Of a stretch of 64,000 nt of DNA, positions 50,617 to 61,100 are shown in pieces. Source of the stretch: Oscillospiraceae bacterium (GTDB lineage Bacteria; Bacillota; Clostridia; UBA1381; UBA9506); the NCBI GenBank assembly GCA_015068855.1, contig SVJS01000003.1:62001-126000 (forward strand), given 5' to 3'. A program made the translations under genes and the position numbers. The number at the start of each line of letters is the position of its first letter. The stretch's first letter is position 1. The notes below the pieces were generated by a model, which saw only the letters and a program-made list of their open reading frames with translations, was not told the origin of the DNA and made no database searches.

Positions 50617-50966
50617 GCAAGTAATCCAGATGGTCGCGGGGGTGTTTGTAACACTCATGAGGAAAGTCCGAGCTTCATAGGGCAGGGTGCCGGGTAACTC
50701 CCGGTGGAGGCGACTCTAAGGAAAGTGCAACAGAAATAGACTGCCGATGGCTTTCATCGGCGATGGTGGAAAGGTGAGGTAAGAGCTCACCAGCGCGGCG
50801 GAGACGTCGTGGCTCTGTAAACCCCATCCGAAGCAACACCGTATTGGCTCGCATAGGCTAAGTCGGCCCGGCGTGCTTATGCTTGGCGGTGGCTTGAACC
50901 GTATAGTAATATGCGGTCTAGATAGATGATCATCGAATACAAAACTCGGCTTACAGGATTGCTTGC
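50617..50966 (+). ncRNA. rnpB: RNase P RNA
   Basis: This is the catalytic RNA of RNase P. Conserved blocks are 'GAGGAAAGTCCGAGCTTC', 'GCAACAGAAATAGACTGCC', 'AGGTAAGAGCTCACCAG', 'TAAACCCCATCCG', 'TAGATAGATGATCATC' and 'ACAAAACTCGGCTTACAG'. The 5' 'GCAAGTAATCC' pairs with the 3' 'GGATTGCTTGC' to form P1, which sets the ends. The length is about 350 nt. Confidence 0.97.
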
Positions 50967-51004
50967 AAACATAACATCGCAGCTTTGCGGTGTTATGTTT
51001 TTTA
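50967..51004 (+). terminator. Terminator of rnpB
   Basis: 'ACATAACATCGC' pairs with 'GCGGTGTTATGT' (one G-U pair), followed by six T. Confidence 0.9.
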
Positions 51005-51040
51005 TGTTTGGAAAAACAAGAAAGTTTTTATGTGAAATAC

Positions 51041-51069
51041 TTGACAAATTGCTGTCAAACAGGTAATAT
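51041..51069 (+). promoter_or_regulatory. Promoter of glyS
   Basis: TTGACA, 17-bp spacer, TAATAT. The leader is only about 50 nt, too short for a T-box. Confidence 0.75.
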
Positions 51070-51121
51070 ATTGTAATAGGTATTTATAATAATTTTATGA
51101 TACATAATACGGAGGGAATCC

Positions 51122-52513
51122 ATGAAGAACACAGAAAAGACAATGGAAAAATTAGTTGCGCTTTGTAAGGGCCGCGGTTTTGTTTATCCCGGTTCTGAAA
51201 TTTACGGCGGCTTGGCAAACTCCTGGGACTATGGCCCGCTGGGTGTTGAACTGAAAAACAACGTTAAAAGAGCCTGGTGGAAAAAGTTTGTCCAGGAATC
51301 TCCCTACAATGTAGGTTTGGACGCTGCTATTTTAATGAATTCTCAGACATGGGTTGCATCCGGTCATGTTGGCGGCTTTTCTGACCCCTTGATGGATTGC
51401 CGCGAATGTAAAGCTCGTCACAGAGCAGACCATCTGATTGAAGAATACTTAAAAGAAAAAGGCGAGTTGGTGGCTGTCGATGGTTGGAGCAACGAACAGA
51501 TGCTTGCATACATCAACGAACATGACATTGTTTGTCCCAAATGCGGCAAAAAGAACTTCACCGATATCCGTAAGTTTAACCTGATGTTCAAGACCTTCCA
51601 GGGTGTTACCGAAGACAGCACCTCAGAATTATATCTTCGTCCTGAAACAGCACAGGGTATTTTTGTTAACTTTAAGAATGTGCAGAGAACAACCCGTAAA
51701 AAGATTCCGTTCGGTATCGGTCAGGTTGGTAAATCTTTCCGTAACGAAATCACACCGGGAAACTTCATTTTCCGTATTCGTGAATTTGAGCAGATGGAGC
51801 TTGAATTTTTCTGTGCACCCGGTGAGGACTTACAGTGGTTTGCATATTGGAAAGATTACTGCAAAAACTGGTTGTTATCTCTGGGCATTTCTCTTGAAAA
51901 TCTGAAGTTCCGTGACCATTCTCCCGAGGAATTGTCCCATTACAGCAATGCAACAACGGATATTGAATTCATGTTCCCCTTTGGCTGGGGCGAGCTGTGG
52001 GGTATTGCAGACCGTACAGATTATGACTTAAAGCAGCATGCAACGCATTCCGGCGAAAACTTTGAATATACAGATCCTATCACAGGCGATAAGTACATTC
52101 CGTACTGCGTAGAACCCTCTCTGGGTGCTGACCGTATCACGCTTGCATTTTTAACAGAAGCTTATGATGAGGAGCAGATTGGCGAAGGAGACAGCCGTGT
52201 TGTTATGCGCTTCCATCCGGCTTTGGCCCCCGTTAAAGCAGCTATTTTGCCGCTTTCCAAAAAGCTCTCCGAGGGCGCTATGGAATTGTATCAGGATCTG
52301 GCATCCCGTTTTGTATGTGAATTTGATGATGCGGGCAGTATCGGTAAGCGTTATCGTCGTCAGGACGAAATCGGTACACCGTTCTGCATTACCTATGATT
52401 TTGACAGTCCGGAAAAGGGCACCGTTACCGTTCGTGACCGTGACACGATGGAACAGGTAACTCTCAAAATTGAGGATGTTGCAGCTTATATTGAAGACAA
52501 AATTAAATTCTAA
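51122..52513 (+). CDS. glyS: Glycyl-tRNA synthetase, single-chain (alpha2) type
   Basis: This is a class II synthetase of 463 residues of the homodimeric type rather than the alpha2beta2 GlyQ/GlyS type. Motif 1 is near '[25 protein letters not shown]'. Motif 2 reads '[31 protein letters not shown]', and motif 3 '[17 protein letters not shown]'. The N-terminal insertion '[11 protein letters not shown]' with 'CPKCGKKNF' is a zinc-like site. The C-terminal anticodon domain is '[19 protein letters not shown]'. The start follows 'CGGAGGG'. Confidence 0.97.
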   Translation: MKNTEKTMEKLVALCKGRGFVYPGSEIYGGLANSWDYGPLGVELKNNVKRAWWKKFVQESPYNVGLDAAILMNSQTWVASGHVGGFSDPLMDCRECKARHRADHLIEEYLKEKGELVAVDGWSNEQMLAYINEHDIVCPKCGKKNFTDIRKFNLMFKTFQGVTEDSTSELYLRPETAQGIFVNFKNVQRTTRKKIPFGIGQVGKSFRNEITPGNFIFRIREFEQMELEFFCAPGEDLQWFAYWKDYCKNWLLSLGISLENLKFRDHSPEELSHYSNATTDIEFMFPFGWGELWGIADRTDYDLKQHATHSGENFEYTDPITGDKYIPYCVEPSLGADRITLAFLTEAYDEEQIGEGDSRVVMRFHPALAPVKAAILPLSKKLSEGAMELYQDLASRFVCEFDDAGSIGKRYRRQDEIGTPFCITYDFDSPEKGTVTVRDRDTMEQVTLKIEDVAAYIEDKIKF

Positions 52514-52579
52514 GATAATTAATGCTCTTAGTCAGTACAAATGCATGGCACATTTTGCGAATTAATTTTGACTTTTGTA

Positions 52580-52608
52580 TTGACAGATTACGAAAAATTT
52601 AGTATTCT
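52580..52608 (+). promoter_or_regulatory. Promoter of ptsH
   Basis: TTGACA, 17-bp spacer, TATTCT. Confidence 0.65.
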
Positions 52609-52665
52609 ATTATAAAGAGTGATTATTTAATTTGCGGTAGTTATGCAGAGAAGGAGCGGTTTTTG

Positions 52666-52932
52666 ATGTTATCAAAAGAGGTTGTTGTGCAGAATCAAGT
52701 GGGTCTTCATGCCAGACCGGCTACGTTTTTTATTCAAAAATGTAATGAGTTCAAATCCAGCGTCTGGGTAGAGAAGAATGACCGCAGAGTGAATGCAAAA
52801 AGCCTTTTGGGCGTTCTTTCTTTGGGTATTTCCAAGGGTAGCAAAATTACCGTAATTACAGATGGTGTCGATGAAGAGGAAGCTTTAGAAGCCTTGGCTG
52901 GCTTAATCGGAACCGGCATGGAAGAGGAATAA
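52666..52932 (+). CDS. ptsH: Phosphocarrier protein HPr
   Basis: This is the central phosphocarrier of the PTS and co-effector of catabolite control. It has 88 residues from the ATG nine bases after 'AAGGAG'. The active-site His15 is in 'GLHARPA' and the regulatory Ser46 is in 'VNAKSLLGVLSLG', so both phosphorylation sites are kept. It stands alone, without ptsI, as is frequent in Clostridia. A terminator-like hairpin follows. Confidence 0.95.
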   Translation: MLSKEVVVQNQVGLHARPATFFIQKCNEFKSSVWVEKNDRRVNAKSLLGVLSLGISKGSKITVITDGVDEEEALEALAGLIGTGMEEE

Positions 52933-52958
52933 TTCTTCTTCTTGATGAATACAAATTG

Positions 52959-53004
52959 AGGCTGCAATCGCTTGATTTACATAATTGAGCTATGCAGCCT
53001 TTTG
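52959..53004 (+). terminator. Terminator-like hairpin behind ptsH
   Basis: 'AGGCTGCA' pairs with 'TGCAGCCT' across a 26-nt loop and is followed by TTTTG. Confidence 0.55.
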
Positions 53005-53038
53005 TTTTATGATTTTGTTTTGCGAGGAGGTGTGCAAT

Positions 53039-54892
53039 ATGAAACCGCAGGAGCTTTATAATTTGCCGGAAGAACCGGGTGTTTATCTGATGAAGGATAA
53101 ACATGATACGATTATCTATGTTGGCAAAGCAAAAATTCTTAAAAACCGTTTGAAACAGTATTTTACTGCCCGGGATAAACACACACCCAAAGTGAAAGCC
53201 ATGGTTTCCAATGTTGCCTCCTTTGAATATATTATTACCGACAGCGAAATTGAGGCATTGATTTTGGAGTGCAACCTGATTAAAAAGCACAAGCCATATT
53301 ACAACATTTTGCTGAAAGACGATAAGCATTATCCTTACATTAAAGTCACCATTCGCGAGGATTTTCCCCGCATTATGCTGGCACGCAAAATGGTCAAGGA
53401 CGGTTCTAAATATTATGGACCGTATACCAGCAGCGCGGCCGTCCGCGAGGTGATTGCGATGGTATCCAAGCTGTATAAGCTTCCCGTCTGCAATCTGAAA
53501 ATGCCGTCTGATATCGGCAAACGGAGAGAGTGCCTGCATGCCCATATTGAGCAATGCATCGCGCCCTGTATCAATCCGATAACACGGGAGGCCTATCGTA
53601 AACAAATTGCGCATGCCTGCGATTTTTTAGAGGGAAAACATGAAGAACTGCTGGCTGAATTAGAACAGCAAATGATAGCGGCGTCAGAGGCTTTGGAGTT
53701 TGAACGTGCCGCGTTTTTACGTGACAAAATTAACGCCGTTAAGCGATTGGATGAACGCCAAAAGGTTATTTCTGATAAACAAACGGATGAAGATGTTGTT
53801 GGATTTTTTCGTCAGGATAATAAGGTTTACACAGAGGTGTTTTTTATTCGTCGTGGCCGCTTGATTGGACGGCGCAGTTCGGTGCTCAATCAGGTATCCG
53901 AAACGGAAGACAGTGTGGTTTGCAGTGAGTTTATCAAGCAGTTTTATGCTGAAAACAGCGATATTCCACGTTTCATTTATACAGCCTATGAAAGTGATGA
54001 GGAAGCGCTTTTGTCTGCGTGGCTCAGTGAAAAATCAGGCAGAAAGACAAAAATTTCGTGCCCCAAGCGGGGAGAAAATAAAAAACTGACAGAGATGGCC
54101 TGCAAAAATGCCCGACAGAGTGCGGTTGATCATTTGCTTAAAGGAAGCCGTCAACGCGTGCCGGCAAGGGTTGTTGAGTTAAAAGAAAAACTGAATTTGC
54201 CTGCGCTGCCAAAACGCATAGAGTCCTATGATATTTCTCACACGGCGGGGGTTGACCCTGTTGCGTCCATGGTTGTTTTTACAGACGGAAAGCCCGCGCG
54301 CAGCTTATATCGTCGGTTTAAGATTGAGACTGCCAAAGGTGGGGACGATTGCGCTTCCTTAACAGAAACGCTTTATCGTCGCTTTCGCCATGCGAAAGAG
54401 GAAGAAGAGCAGCTTGCGCAAGGCGAAGAGTTTCAGCCGAAGTTCCTGCCAAGACCGGACTTGATTTTGTTAGATGGCGGAAAACAGCAGGTTCATGCCA
54501 TCTCAGAACTTTTGCAGCTTTTAGACCTTGATATTCCCTTATTCGGCATGGTTAAAGATGACCGTCACAGAACCCGTGGTGTGATTTCACCGCAAGATGA
54601 AGAAATCGACTTCAAGGGTTCTTCTGCGTCTTTTCAATTGCTGAGTGAGATACAGGAAGAGGTCCATCGTTTCGCGATTGATTACCATAAAAAATTGCGT
54701 AGCAAACGGGTTACCGGCTCCGTTTTGGAAGACATCGAAGGCGTTGGCGAGCAGACGAGAAAGAAATTAATTCGGACGTTCAAGAGTGTTGCTGCCATCC
54801 GCGAAGCGGAGCTTGATGAGCTAAAGGCGGTTTCCGGTTTGTCCGGCAGGACGGCGGAAAATATTTATAATTTCTTTCACAAAACATCTTGA
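53039..54892 (+). CDS. uvrC: Excinuclease ABC subunit C
   Basis: This is the dual-incision nuclease of nucleotide excision repair. The GIY-YIG domain is 'EEPGVYLMKDKHDTIIYVGKAKILKNRLKQYF'. The UVR region is 'HEELLAELEQQMIAASEALEFERAAFLRDKI'. The RNase H-like domain has 'ESYDISHTAGVDPVASMVVF' and 'PDLILLDGGKQQVHA'. C-terminal HhH repeats are 'LEDIEGVGEQTRKKLIRTFKS'. It has 618 residues from the ATG after 'GCGAGGAGG'; the ORF-track extension is not supported. I see no LexA box upstream. Confidence 0.97.
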   Translation: MKPQELYNLPEEPGVYLMKDKHDTIIYVGKAKILKNRLKQYFTARDKHTPKVKAMVSNVASFEYIITDSEIEALILECNLIKKHKPYYNILLKDDKHYPYIKVTIREDFPRIMLARKMVKDGSKYYGPYTSSAAVREVIAMVSKLYKLPVCNLKMPSDIGKRRECLHAHIEQCIAPCINPITREAYRKQIAHACDFLEGKHEELLAELEQQMIAASEALEFERAAFLRDKINAVKRLDERQKVISDKQTDEDVVGFFRQDNKVYTEVFFIRRGRLIGRRSSVLNQVSETEDSVVCSEFIKQFYAENSDIPRFIYTAYESDEEALLSAWLSEKSGRKTKISCPKRGENKKLTEMACKNARQSAVDHLLKGSRQRVPARVVELKEKLNLPALPKRIESYDISHTAGVDPVASMVVFTDGKPARSLYRRFKIETAKGGDDCASLTETLYRRFRHAKEEEEQLAQGEEFQPKFLPRPDLILLDGGKQQVHAISELLQLLDLDIPLFGMVKDDRHRTRGVISPQDEEIDFKGSSASFQLLSEIQEEVHRFAIDYHKKLRSKRVTGSVLEDIEGVGEQTRKKLIRTFKSVAAIREAELDELKAVSGLSGRTAENIYNFFHKTS

Positions 54893-54917
54893 AATTTTGT
54901 TAGATTTATAATATACT
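54889..54917 (+). promoter_or_regulatory. Promoter of plsX
   Basis: TTGAAA, 17-bp spacer, TATACT; the -35 overlaps the uvrC stop codon. No FapR-type operator is visible. Confidence 0.65.
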
Positions 54918-54945
54918 TTTTATATAGTAAAGGTTGGTGAACGGC

Positions 54946-55977
54946 ATGAAAATCGCAGTCGATGCATTTGGTGGAGATAATGCACCATTAGAAATTGTTC
55001 GTGGCGCTGTTTTAGCCATTTCCGAGATGCCTGAGGATGACATTGTTTTGGTAGGAAACGAGCAAAAATTGCAAGAAATCCTGCAGGCTGAATCGGCACA
55101 AACAGAACGAATTTCCATCTGTCATGCAGAGGAAGTTATTGGCACTGGGGAGTCTCCCGTCGAGGCAATTCGTGCCAAGAAAAATTCTTCGTTAATGGTG
55201 GCACTGTCCCTTGTGAAGAACAACGAGGCGGATGCTGTTGTTTCGGCCGGAAACACAGGGGCCTACTTAGCCGGTGCGTTTCGCGTTTTAGGCCGCATTA
55301 AAGGAATTAAACGCCCTGCCCTGACAACGGCTATGCCGACCATGGTGGACCGTCCCAGCGTGATTTTAGACGTGGGCGCGAATGCAGATTGCCGACCCGA
55401 GCATTTGGTTCAGTTTGCTGAAATGGGTTCGATTTATGCAAGCCATGTGTTACATATTGATAATCCCCGTGTTGGTCTTTTGAATATCGGCGCAGAAGAA
55501 GCAAAGGGAAATGCGCTGACAAAAGAGGTGCATGGTCTCTTAAAAGAAAATGAGGAAATTAATTTCGTGGGCAACATTGAGCCGCGTGATGTTCTTTGCG
55601 GTGATGTTGACGTTATTGTTTGTGACGGTTTTACCGGCAATGTTGTTATTAAACTGATTGAAGGAACAGCCTCTTCCTTGTTTTCCATGCTGAAAAAAGT
55701 CTTTTATAAGAGCCTGAAAACAAAGCTCGCTGCGGCCGTGTTAAAGCCCGGCCTTAAAGAGATAAAAGGCAAAATGGATTACACGGAATACGGCGGCGTT
55801 CCGCTTTTGGGTATTGACGGCGTTGTCTTTAAGGCTCATGGCAGTTCAAATGCCATCGCCATGAAACATGCTATTTTAGCGGCAAGACAGTATGCTGCGG
55901 CCGGCATCAACGAAAAAATCAAAGATATTGTGATGGCAGCTAAGGCAGAAGACGAGGCGGCAGAACAGACAGAATGA
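54946..55977 (+). CDS. plsX: Phosphate acyltransferase PlsX
   Basis: It converts acyl-ACP to acyl-phosphate for phosphatidic acid synthesis. It has 343 residues from the ATG of 'MKIAVDAFGGDNAPLEIVRGA'. Other markers are 'VVSAGNTGAYLAGAFRVLGRI', 'LDVGANADCRPEHLVQFAEMGSIYA' and 'VCDGFTGNVVIKLIEGTA'. It leads plsX-acpP-rnc-radical SAM-smc, the standard Firmicutes lipid/RNA/chromosome block. fapR, fabD and fabG, often in between, are absent. Confidence 0.96.
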   Translation: MKIAVDAFGGDNAPLEIVRGAVLAISEMPEDDIVLVGNEQKLQEILQAESAQTERISICHAEEVIGTGESPVEAIRAKKNSSLMVALSLVKNNEADAVVSAGNTGAYLAGAFRVLGRIKGIKRPALTTAMPTMVDRPSVILDVGANADCRPEHLVQFAEMGSIYASHVLHIDNPRVGLLNIGAEEAKGNALTKEVHGLLKENEEINFVGNIEPRDVLCGDVDVIVCDGFTGNVVIKLIEGTASSLFSMLKKVFYKSLKTKLAAAVLKPGLKEIKGKMDYTEYGGVPLLGIDGVVFKAHGSSNAIAMKHAILAARQYAAAGINEKIKDIVMAAKAEDEAAEQTE

Positions 55978-56086
55978 TTATTTAGAAATTTGTCATTAAT
56001 TTCTTGATAATAATAGAAACCGAAAACACTCGTGCTGAGGGGGTTCGGTTGACGTTGAGAGCTTTATTTTCTTGGAGGTGAAAATT

Positions 56087-56314
56087 ATGGAATTTGAAAA
56101 AATTAAAGACATTATTTCCGGTCAGTTAGGAACAGAAGCGGGTTCAATTTCAATGGAAACATCTTTTGTGGATGATTTGGGTGCAGATTCTTTGGACCTT
56201 GTGGAGCTGATTATGGCTTTGGAAGAAGAATTTGATATGGAAATTGAAGACGGAGAAGTTGAAAATATTAAAACCGTGGGGGATGTTGTTGAGTACATCA
56301 AAGCACATTCCTGA
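56087..56314 (+). CDS. acpP: Acyl carrier protein
   Basis: It carries fatty-acyl chains on a 4'-phosphopantetheine arm. It has 75 acidic residues from the ATG after 'TTGGAGGTG', with the attachment Ser35 in '[10 protein letters not shown]'. It follows plsX by about 110 bp. Confidence 0.97.
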   Translation: MEFEKIKDIISGQLGTEAGSISMETSFVDDLGADSLDLVELIMALEEEFDMEIEDGEVENIKTVGDVVEYIKAHS

Positions 56315-56350
56315 TGATAAGCCCCGCAAATGCGGGGCTTATCATCTATT
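56313..56350 (+). terminator. Strong hairpin overlapping the acpP stop
   Basis: The perfect 15-bp stem 'GATGATAAGCCCCGC' / 'GCGGGGCTTATCATC', loop AAAT, is followed only by TATTTG. It may terminate weakly or be an RNA-stabilising or RNase III site. Confidence 0.75.
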
Positions 56351-56384
56351 TGTGCAGTGAATAAACGTTGATTTGCCATGAAAA

Positions 56385-56403
56385 GCCGGAAGCTATTTCC
56401 GGC
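56385..56403 (+). other. Hairpin in the rnc leader
   Basis: 'GCCGGAA' / 'TTCCGGC' with a 5-nt loop lies 33 bases before the rnc start. RNase III messages are often self-cleaved at leader hairpins, so this is a candidate, but the stem is short. Confidence 0.4.
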
Positions 56404-56435
56404 CTTCCATGACGGATTGGCAGGAAGGAAAAAAG

Positions 56436-57134
56436 ATGAATACATTAAAAGCTTTTGAAGAAATCATCGGGTATCGTTTTACTAATAAGGATTTATTGAA
56501 AACAGCTTTAACGCACAGTTCGTATGCCAACGAAAACAGACATGCGCATGCGGTTTACAATGAACGTTTGGAATTTTTAGGCGACTCGGTTTTGAGCCTG
56601 GTTGTGAGCAATTACATTTTTGAAAATTATCCCAACTTACCGGAAGGCGATTTAACAAAAACAAGAGCAGCCATTGTTTGTGAGCGCTCCTTGTGGGCAT
56701 GCGCCGTTAATATTGAGTTGGGAAATTATTTGATTTTAGGTCGCGGTGAAGAACAAACCGGCGGCAGAACAAGAGTCTCCATTTTAGCGGATGCTTATGA
56801 AGCCCTAATTGCTGCGATTTACCTAGATGGCGGCTTTCAGGTGGTGCGGGAATGGCTTTTGGGTCAGCTCTATGACACCATTGTTGACTCTGTAAAAGGA
56901 AAAACCTTTACAGACTATAAAACCGCCTTGCAGGAACGTGTGCAGACAGCCGGCAGTATTTCCATTCGCTATGATGTTGTGGATGAATTCGGCCCTGACC
57001 ATTGTAAAACATTTTTGGTTCATGTGTTCGTCAATGACGAACTGATGGGCATGGGTGAGGGCAGCAGCAAGAAAAATGCTGAGCAGGCGGCAGCGCAGAA
57101 TGCACTGTCAAAATTAGGTGTCGGCGGTGCGTGA
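56436..57134 (+). CDS. rnc: Ribonuclease III
   Basis: This is a double-strand-specific RNase for rRNA and mRNA processing (232 residues). The signature is 'NERLEFLGDSVLSLVVS'. 'ADAYEALIAAIYLDGG' completes the catalytic site, and the C-terminal dsRBD reads 'YKTALQERVQTAGSISIRYDV' to 'GSSKKNAEQAAAQNALSKL'. The start follows 'AGGAAGGAAAAAAG'. Its 3' end overlaps the radical SAM gene. Confidence 0.97.
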   Translation: MNTLKAFEEIIGYRFTNKDLLKTALTHSSYANENRHAHAVYNERLEFLGDSVLSLVVSNYIFENYPNLPEGDLTKTRAAIVCERSLWACAVNIELGNYLILGRGEEQTGGRTRVSILADAYEALIAAIYLDGGFQVVREWLLGQLYDTIVDSVKGKTFTDYKTALQERVQTAGSISIRYDVVDEFGPDHCKTFLVHVFVNDELMGMGEGSSKKNAEQAAAQNALSKLGVGGA

Positions 57135-58164
57135 GGTTTGCTGTGTCTGGCAGCACAAACAACAAGAAGAAAAGCATAAGACAATTCCGGTTTTTGTGCC
57201 TCATTGGGGTTGCCCGCAAAGTTGTCTGTTTTGTAATCAAAAGAAGATAACAGGGCAGAAAGAGGAGATGACAACCGAGCGCGCGCGGGAGATTATTCGT
57301 CAGGGAATTGCGAAAAAGAAGCCGGACGATGTGCTTGAAATTGGTTTTTTTGGCGGTAGCTTTACAGGCATTCCTGCCGGACAACAGGAGGCTTTGCTGG
57401 GGCTTGCCAAGGAAGCGCTGGACGCGGGGCATGTGCAGGGCATTCGTTTGTCCACCCGCCCTGATTATATCAATGAAACGGTCATCCATCGCCTGTTGCG
57501 CTTTGATGTAACCTGTGTTGAATTGGGTGCGCAATCCATGCAGGACGAGGTGCTTTTGCTGAATAAGCGGGGGCACACAGCCCATCAAACACGACAAGCT
57601 GCCAAGATGATTAAAGATAGCGGCATGAAGCTTGGTTTGCAAATGATGGTGGGTTTGCCCGGCGATACAGAGGCAATGGCGATGGATACAGCCGAACAAT
57701 TTGCGAACATGAACGCAGATTGCGTTCGGATTTACCCAACCTTGGTCATTTGCGATACAGAACTGCAAGCCTGGTACAAAAGCGGGCAATATCATCCTCT
57801 TAGCGTGGATGAGGCTGTCAGCGTGTGCAGCCGTCTGTATCAATATTTTACGGAAAAAGACATACAGGTCATTCGTGTAGGGCTCTTAGAAACCGAGGAA
57901 GGGTCTTTGGTTGCAGGCCCGTATCATCACGCTTTTGGGGAGCTTGTGCGGAGTCATTTATTTTATGAAACAATATTGAAAGCCTTAAAAAAGCATCTGA
58001 AAAAGGAATGGACTGTTTTTGTTCATCCTCAGGATGTTTCGGCAGTTATGGGACAAAAAAGAGAGAATCTCATTCGCTTAAAGGAGGCCTTGTCCTTAGA
58101 GGCTCTGCATATTGTGCAAGATAGTGAGGTCACTCGCGGCACCGTCATAACAGAGGCGAAATAG
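57118..58164 (+). CDS. Radical SAM protein, ELP3-like family
   Basis: This is a 4Fe-4S radical SAM enzyme of about 348 residues. The cluster motif is CxxxxCxxC in 'GCPQSCLFCNQ'. 'IGFFGGSFTGIP' and 'IRLSTRPDYINETVIHRLLRFDVTCVELGAQS' belong to the Elp3-like subgroup. The acetyltransferase half of true Elp3 is absent. Family members lie between rnc and smc in many Clostridia. The substrate is unknown; tRNA modification is a guess from the family. The start is a GTG overlapping rnc; GTG 57127 is an alternative. Confidence 0.88.
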   Translation: MSAVREVCCVWQHKQQEEKHKTIPVFVPHWGCPQSCLFCNQKKITGQKEEMTTERAREIIRQGIAKKKPDDVLEIGFFGGSFTGIPAGQQEALLGLAKEALDAGHVQGIRLSTRPDYINETVIHRLLRFDVTCVELGAQSMQDEVLLLNKRGHTAHQTRQAAKMIKDSGMKLGLQMMVGLPGDTEAMAMDTAEQFANMNADCVRIYPTLVICDTELQAWYKSGQYHPLSVDEAVSVCSRLYQYFTEKDIQVIRVGLLETEEGSLVAGPYHHAFGELVRSHLFYETILKALKKHLKKEWTVFVHPQDVSAVMGQKRENLIRLKEALSLEALHIVQDSEVTRGTVITEAK

Positions 58165-58199
58165 ATAGAGAAGTACATGTCAGAAAGGTTTTGATATAC

Positions 58200-61100
58200 A
58201 TGCGCTTAAAAGGTTTGAAAATGCAAGGCTTTAAGTCCTTTGCAGACAATATTGAACTGAGTTTTAGTGATGGCATCACCGCCATTGTAGGCCCTAATGG
58301 CAGCGGCAAGAGCAACATTTCCGATGCTGTTCGTTGGGTTTTGGGTGAGCAGAGCGCTAAAACGCTGCGTGGCAGCAAAATGGAGGACGTTATTTTTAAC
58401 GGAACACAAACCAGAAAACGCCTTGGCTTTGCTGAGGTTTCCCTGCGCCTGGATAATCATGACCGCCACTTTAACATGGATTTTGATGAGCTTGTTGTGA
58501 CCCGCAAGGTCTTTGCCTCAGGGGAGGGACAGTATTTTATCAATGACACCCCCTGCCGCTTAAAGGATATTCATGAAATCTTTATGGATACGGGCCTTGG
58601 TCGTGACGGTTATTCCATGGTTGGACAAGGTAAGATTGATGAAATTTTGTCCACAAAATCAGAGGATAGACGTCAGATTTTCGAAGAGGCTGCGGGTATT
58701 TCCAAATATCGTTATCGCAAAGAAGAAGCAGAACGGAAACTGGGACACACAGACGATAATCTGGCACGTGTTTCCGATATTATTGTGGAGCTTGAAACAC
58801 AGCTTGAGCCCTTGAAAATTCAAGCGGAAAAAGCGAAGAAATATTTGAATTTGCGAGACCAGTTAAAAACCTATGAGGTCAATCTGGCTTTGTTAGCTGT
58901 GGAACGGAGTCGTAGCCAGGGCGCTGGCTTGATGGAGAAGCTCTCAGCGGCAAAAGAGCAGCTTGAAATGGCGCAAAAGGCGCTGTCTGAGGCTGATTCA
59001 GAGCAGGAACAATGTTATCATCGTTTTGAAGAGTTGGATGCTGCCATAACAGAAGAAAACGACAGCCTCAAAAAAACAGAAGAGGATGTTGTTATCTGTC
59101 AGCGTGAAACAGATGTGCTGAAAAATACCATTGAGGGCAATTTGCGCCTTTTAGAGCGTATTGAAAAAGAGTTAGCTGATTTTGTTTCCGGACAGGAGGC
59201 GGCCCGTCAGGCAATTGAGGCAGAAAAGAATGTAATCTCCGACAAGGAAAAGGAACTCGTTTTAATTCGTCAGGAACAGGAGAAGATGACCGCAGAACTT
59301 GCGGGCATGGGCGAAGGAGCCGATGTTCATAGTGAAACCATTGAAAAGCTGCAAGGGGAGATTGCAGAGGCTTTTGAGCGCCTGTCAAACAGTAAAATCA
59401 AGCTATCGAACCTGGATTTAACGGAAAATAATCTGAAAACACGCATCCGTGGGCTGCGGGAGGACCTGAAAAATCAGGAGGCAGAACTCCAAAAACAAAA
59501 GAACCGCAGCGGAGAATTGGATGCTGAACACGAGCATAAACGGGCGTTTATAGAAAGTCTTGAAAAGCAACTGGCTGAGAAGCGGGAAGAAGAACAAAAA
59601 CTGCAAGAGAAATTGCAGGAAAAACAAAGGGAAATCGGTGCGGTCAAGCTTTCGGCAGAACAAACCCAAACCCGCATGCATTTGCTTTCTGAAATGGAGC
59701 AAAATTATGAGGGCTATGGCAAAAGCGTGAAAGAAATTATGAAGCAGCATGATAGCGGTATGCTGAAAAAAGCCGCCATTTTTGGTCCTGTTTCTAAATT
59801 GATTCAAGTCGAAAAAACCTATGCCGCGGCTGTGAGTGCTGCCGTTGGCGGTGCCTTGCAAAACATTGTTGTGGGCACGGAGGAAGATGCTAAGGAAGCG
59901 ATTTCCTGCCTGAAAAAGTTACATGCCGGACGCGCTACCTTTATGCCGATTTCGGCCGTAACGGGCAGCCGTTTGGACGATAGTCGTCTGGAAAAGGAAG
60001 AGGGTTATATCGGTCTTGCTTGCGATTTGGTTACCTTCGAAAAACGATATGACGGTGTTGTTCAAAACCTTTTGGGCAAAACAGCCGTGTTTGACGGCAT
60101 TGATAACGCCATTCGTGTATCCAGAAAATATAAGCAGACAATCCGCCTTGTGACCTTAGAGGGCGAAAGCTTTTATCCGGGCGGGTCAATGGCCGGCGGT
60201 TCCCAGCAAAAGGGAAGCCAGCTTTTAGGCCGCGAACAGGAAATCAAGGAGCTGTCGCACCGCTTAGACGAACTGAAAAAACAGGAGGCAACCTTGCGTC
60301 GCGAGCAGGAGGCTATTGAAAAAGAAGTGCTGGATGCGGCGCAGGAGCAGGAAAAGGTTCTGGATGTATACCGTGAAAACAAAGAGGTTATTCTGCTTTT
60401 AGCTCGTGATAAAGAGCATTATGGCTTGCTGCTTTCCGGTTTGGAAAGTGCTATTGACAGCATACAAGTTTCCATTCAAGAGGCGGAAGCCGAGCTTTTG
60501 GGTCTTGATACAGAGCGTGAAAACGCGGCAAAACAAATGGCAGAGGTAGAGGCGGTTATTAATGAGCGCCGTGCCAAAGTGAATGAACTGGAAGAGGTGG
60601 CGGAGGCTTTTTCAAACCAGAAGCAAAAACTGAGCGATGCCCTTTTGGAAAAGGGATTTCATGAAAGCTCCATTCAAAAAGATATAGGACAATGCAACGA
60701 AAAAATCACGGCTCTGCTTGATGAAATCAGTCAGACGGAGACGTTTATCTCCTTGCGCAAAAAGGAATCAGAGGAAATCGTGGCGTCTAATAGAGGCTAT
60801 GAGCAGGATATCCACGACAAGGATGAACGTGTTGTTTTACTGAACAAGGCAATCGCCGACAAACAGACAAAAATTGCAGATTTGACTAAGGAAAGACAAG
60901 AAACGGAGCAATGGCTCCGTAAACGCCAAGGCGACGCCAAGGACAGCCAGAAAACAGTCTTTGATTTGAAAAGGGAATATGACCGATTAGAGGCGCAAAA
61001 GGAAAAATTGGAGGTTGAGGCAGACACTGCTTTGGCAAGAATCTGGGAGGAATATGAAATTACCTATTCCGAGGCCGAAACCCTCCGTCAGGAGTTAGGC

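Noticed and set aside
51070-51121. T-box leader before glyS
   Set aside because: The leader is only about 50 nt and has no T-box sequence or specifier stem.
57031-57843. 270-residue antisense ORF opposite the radical SAM gene
   Set aside because: The opposite strand holds a motif-complete radical SAM gene; this frame has no recognisable domains.
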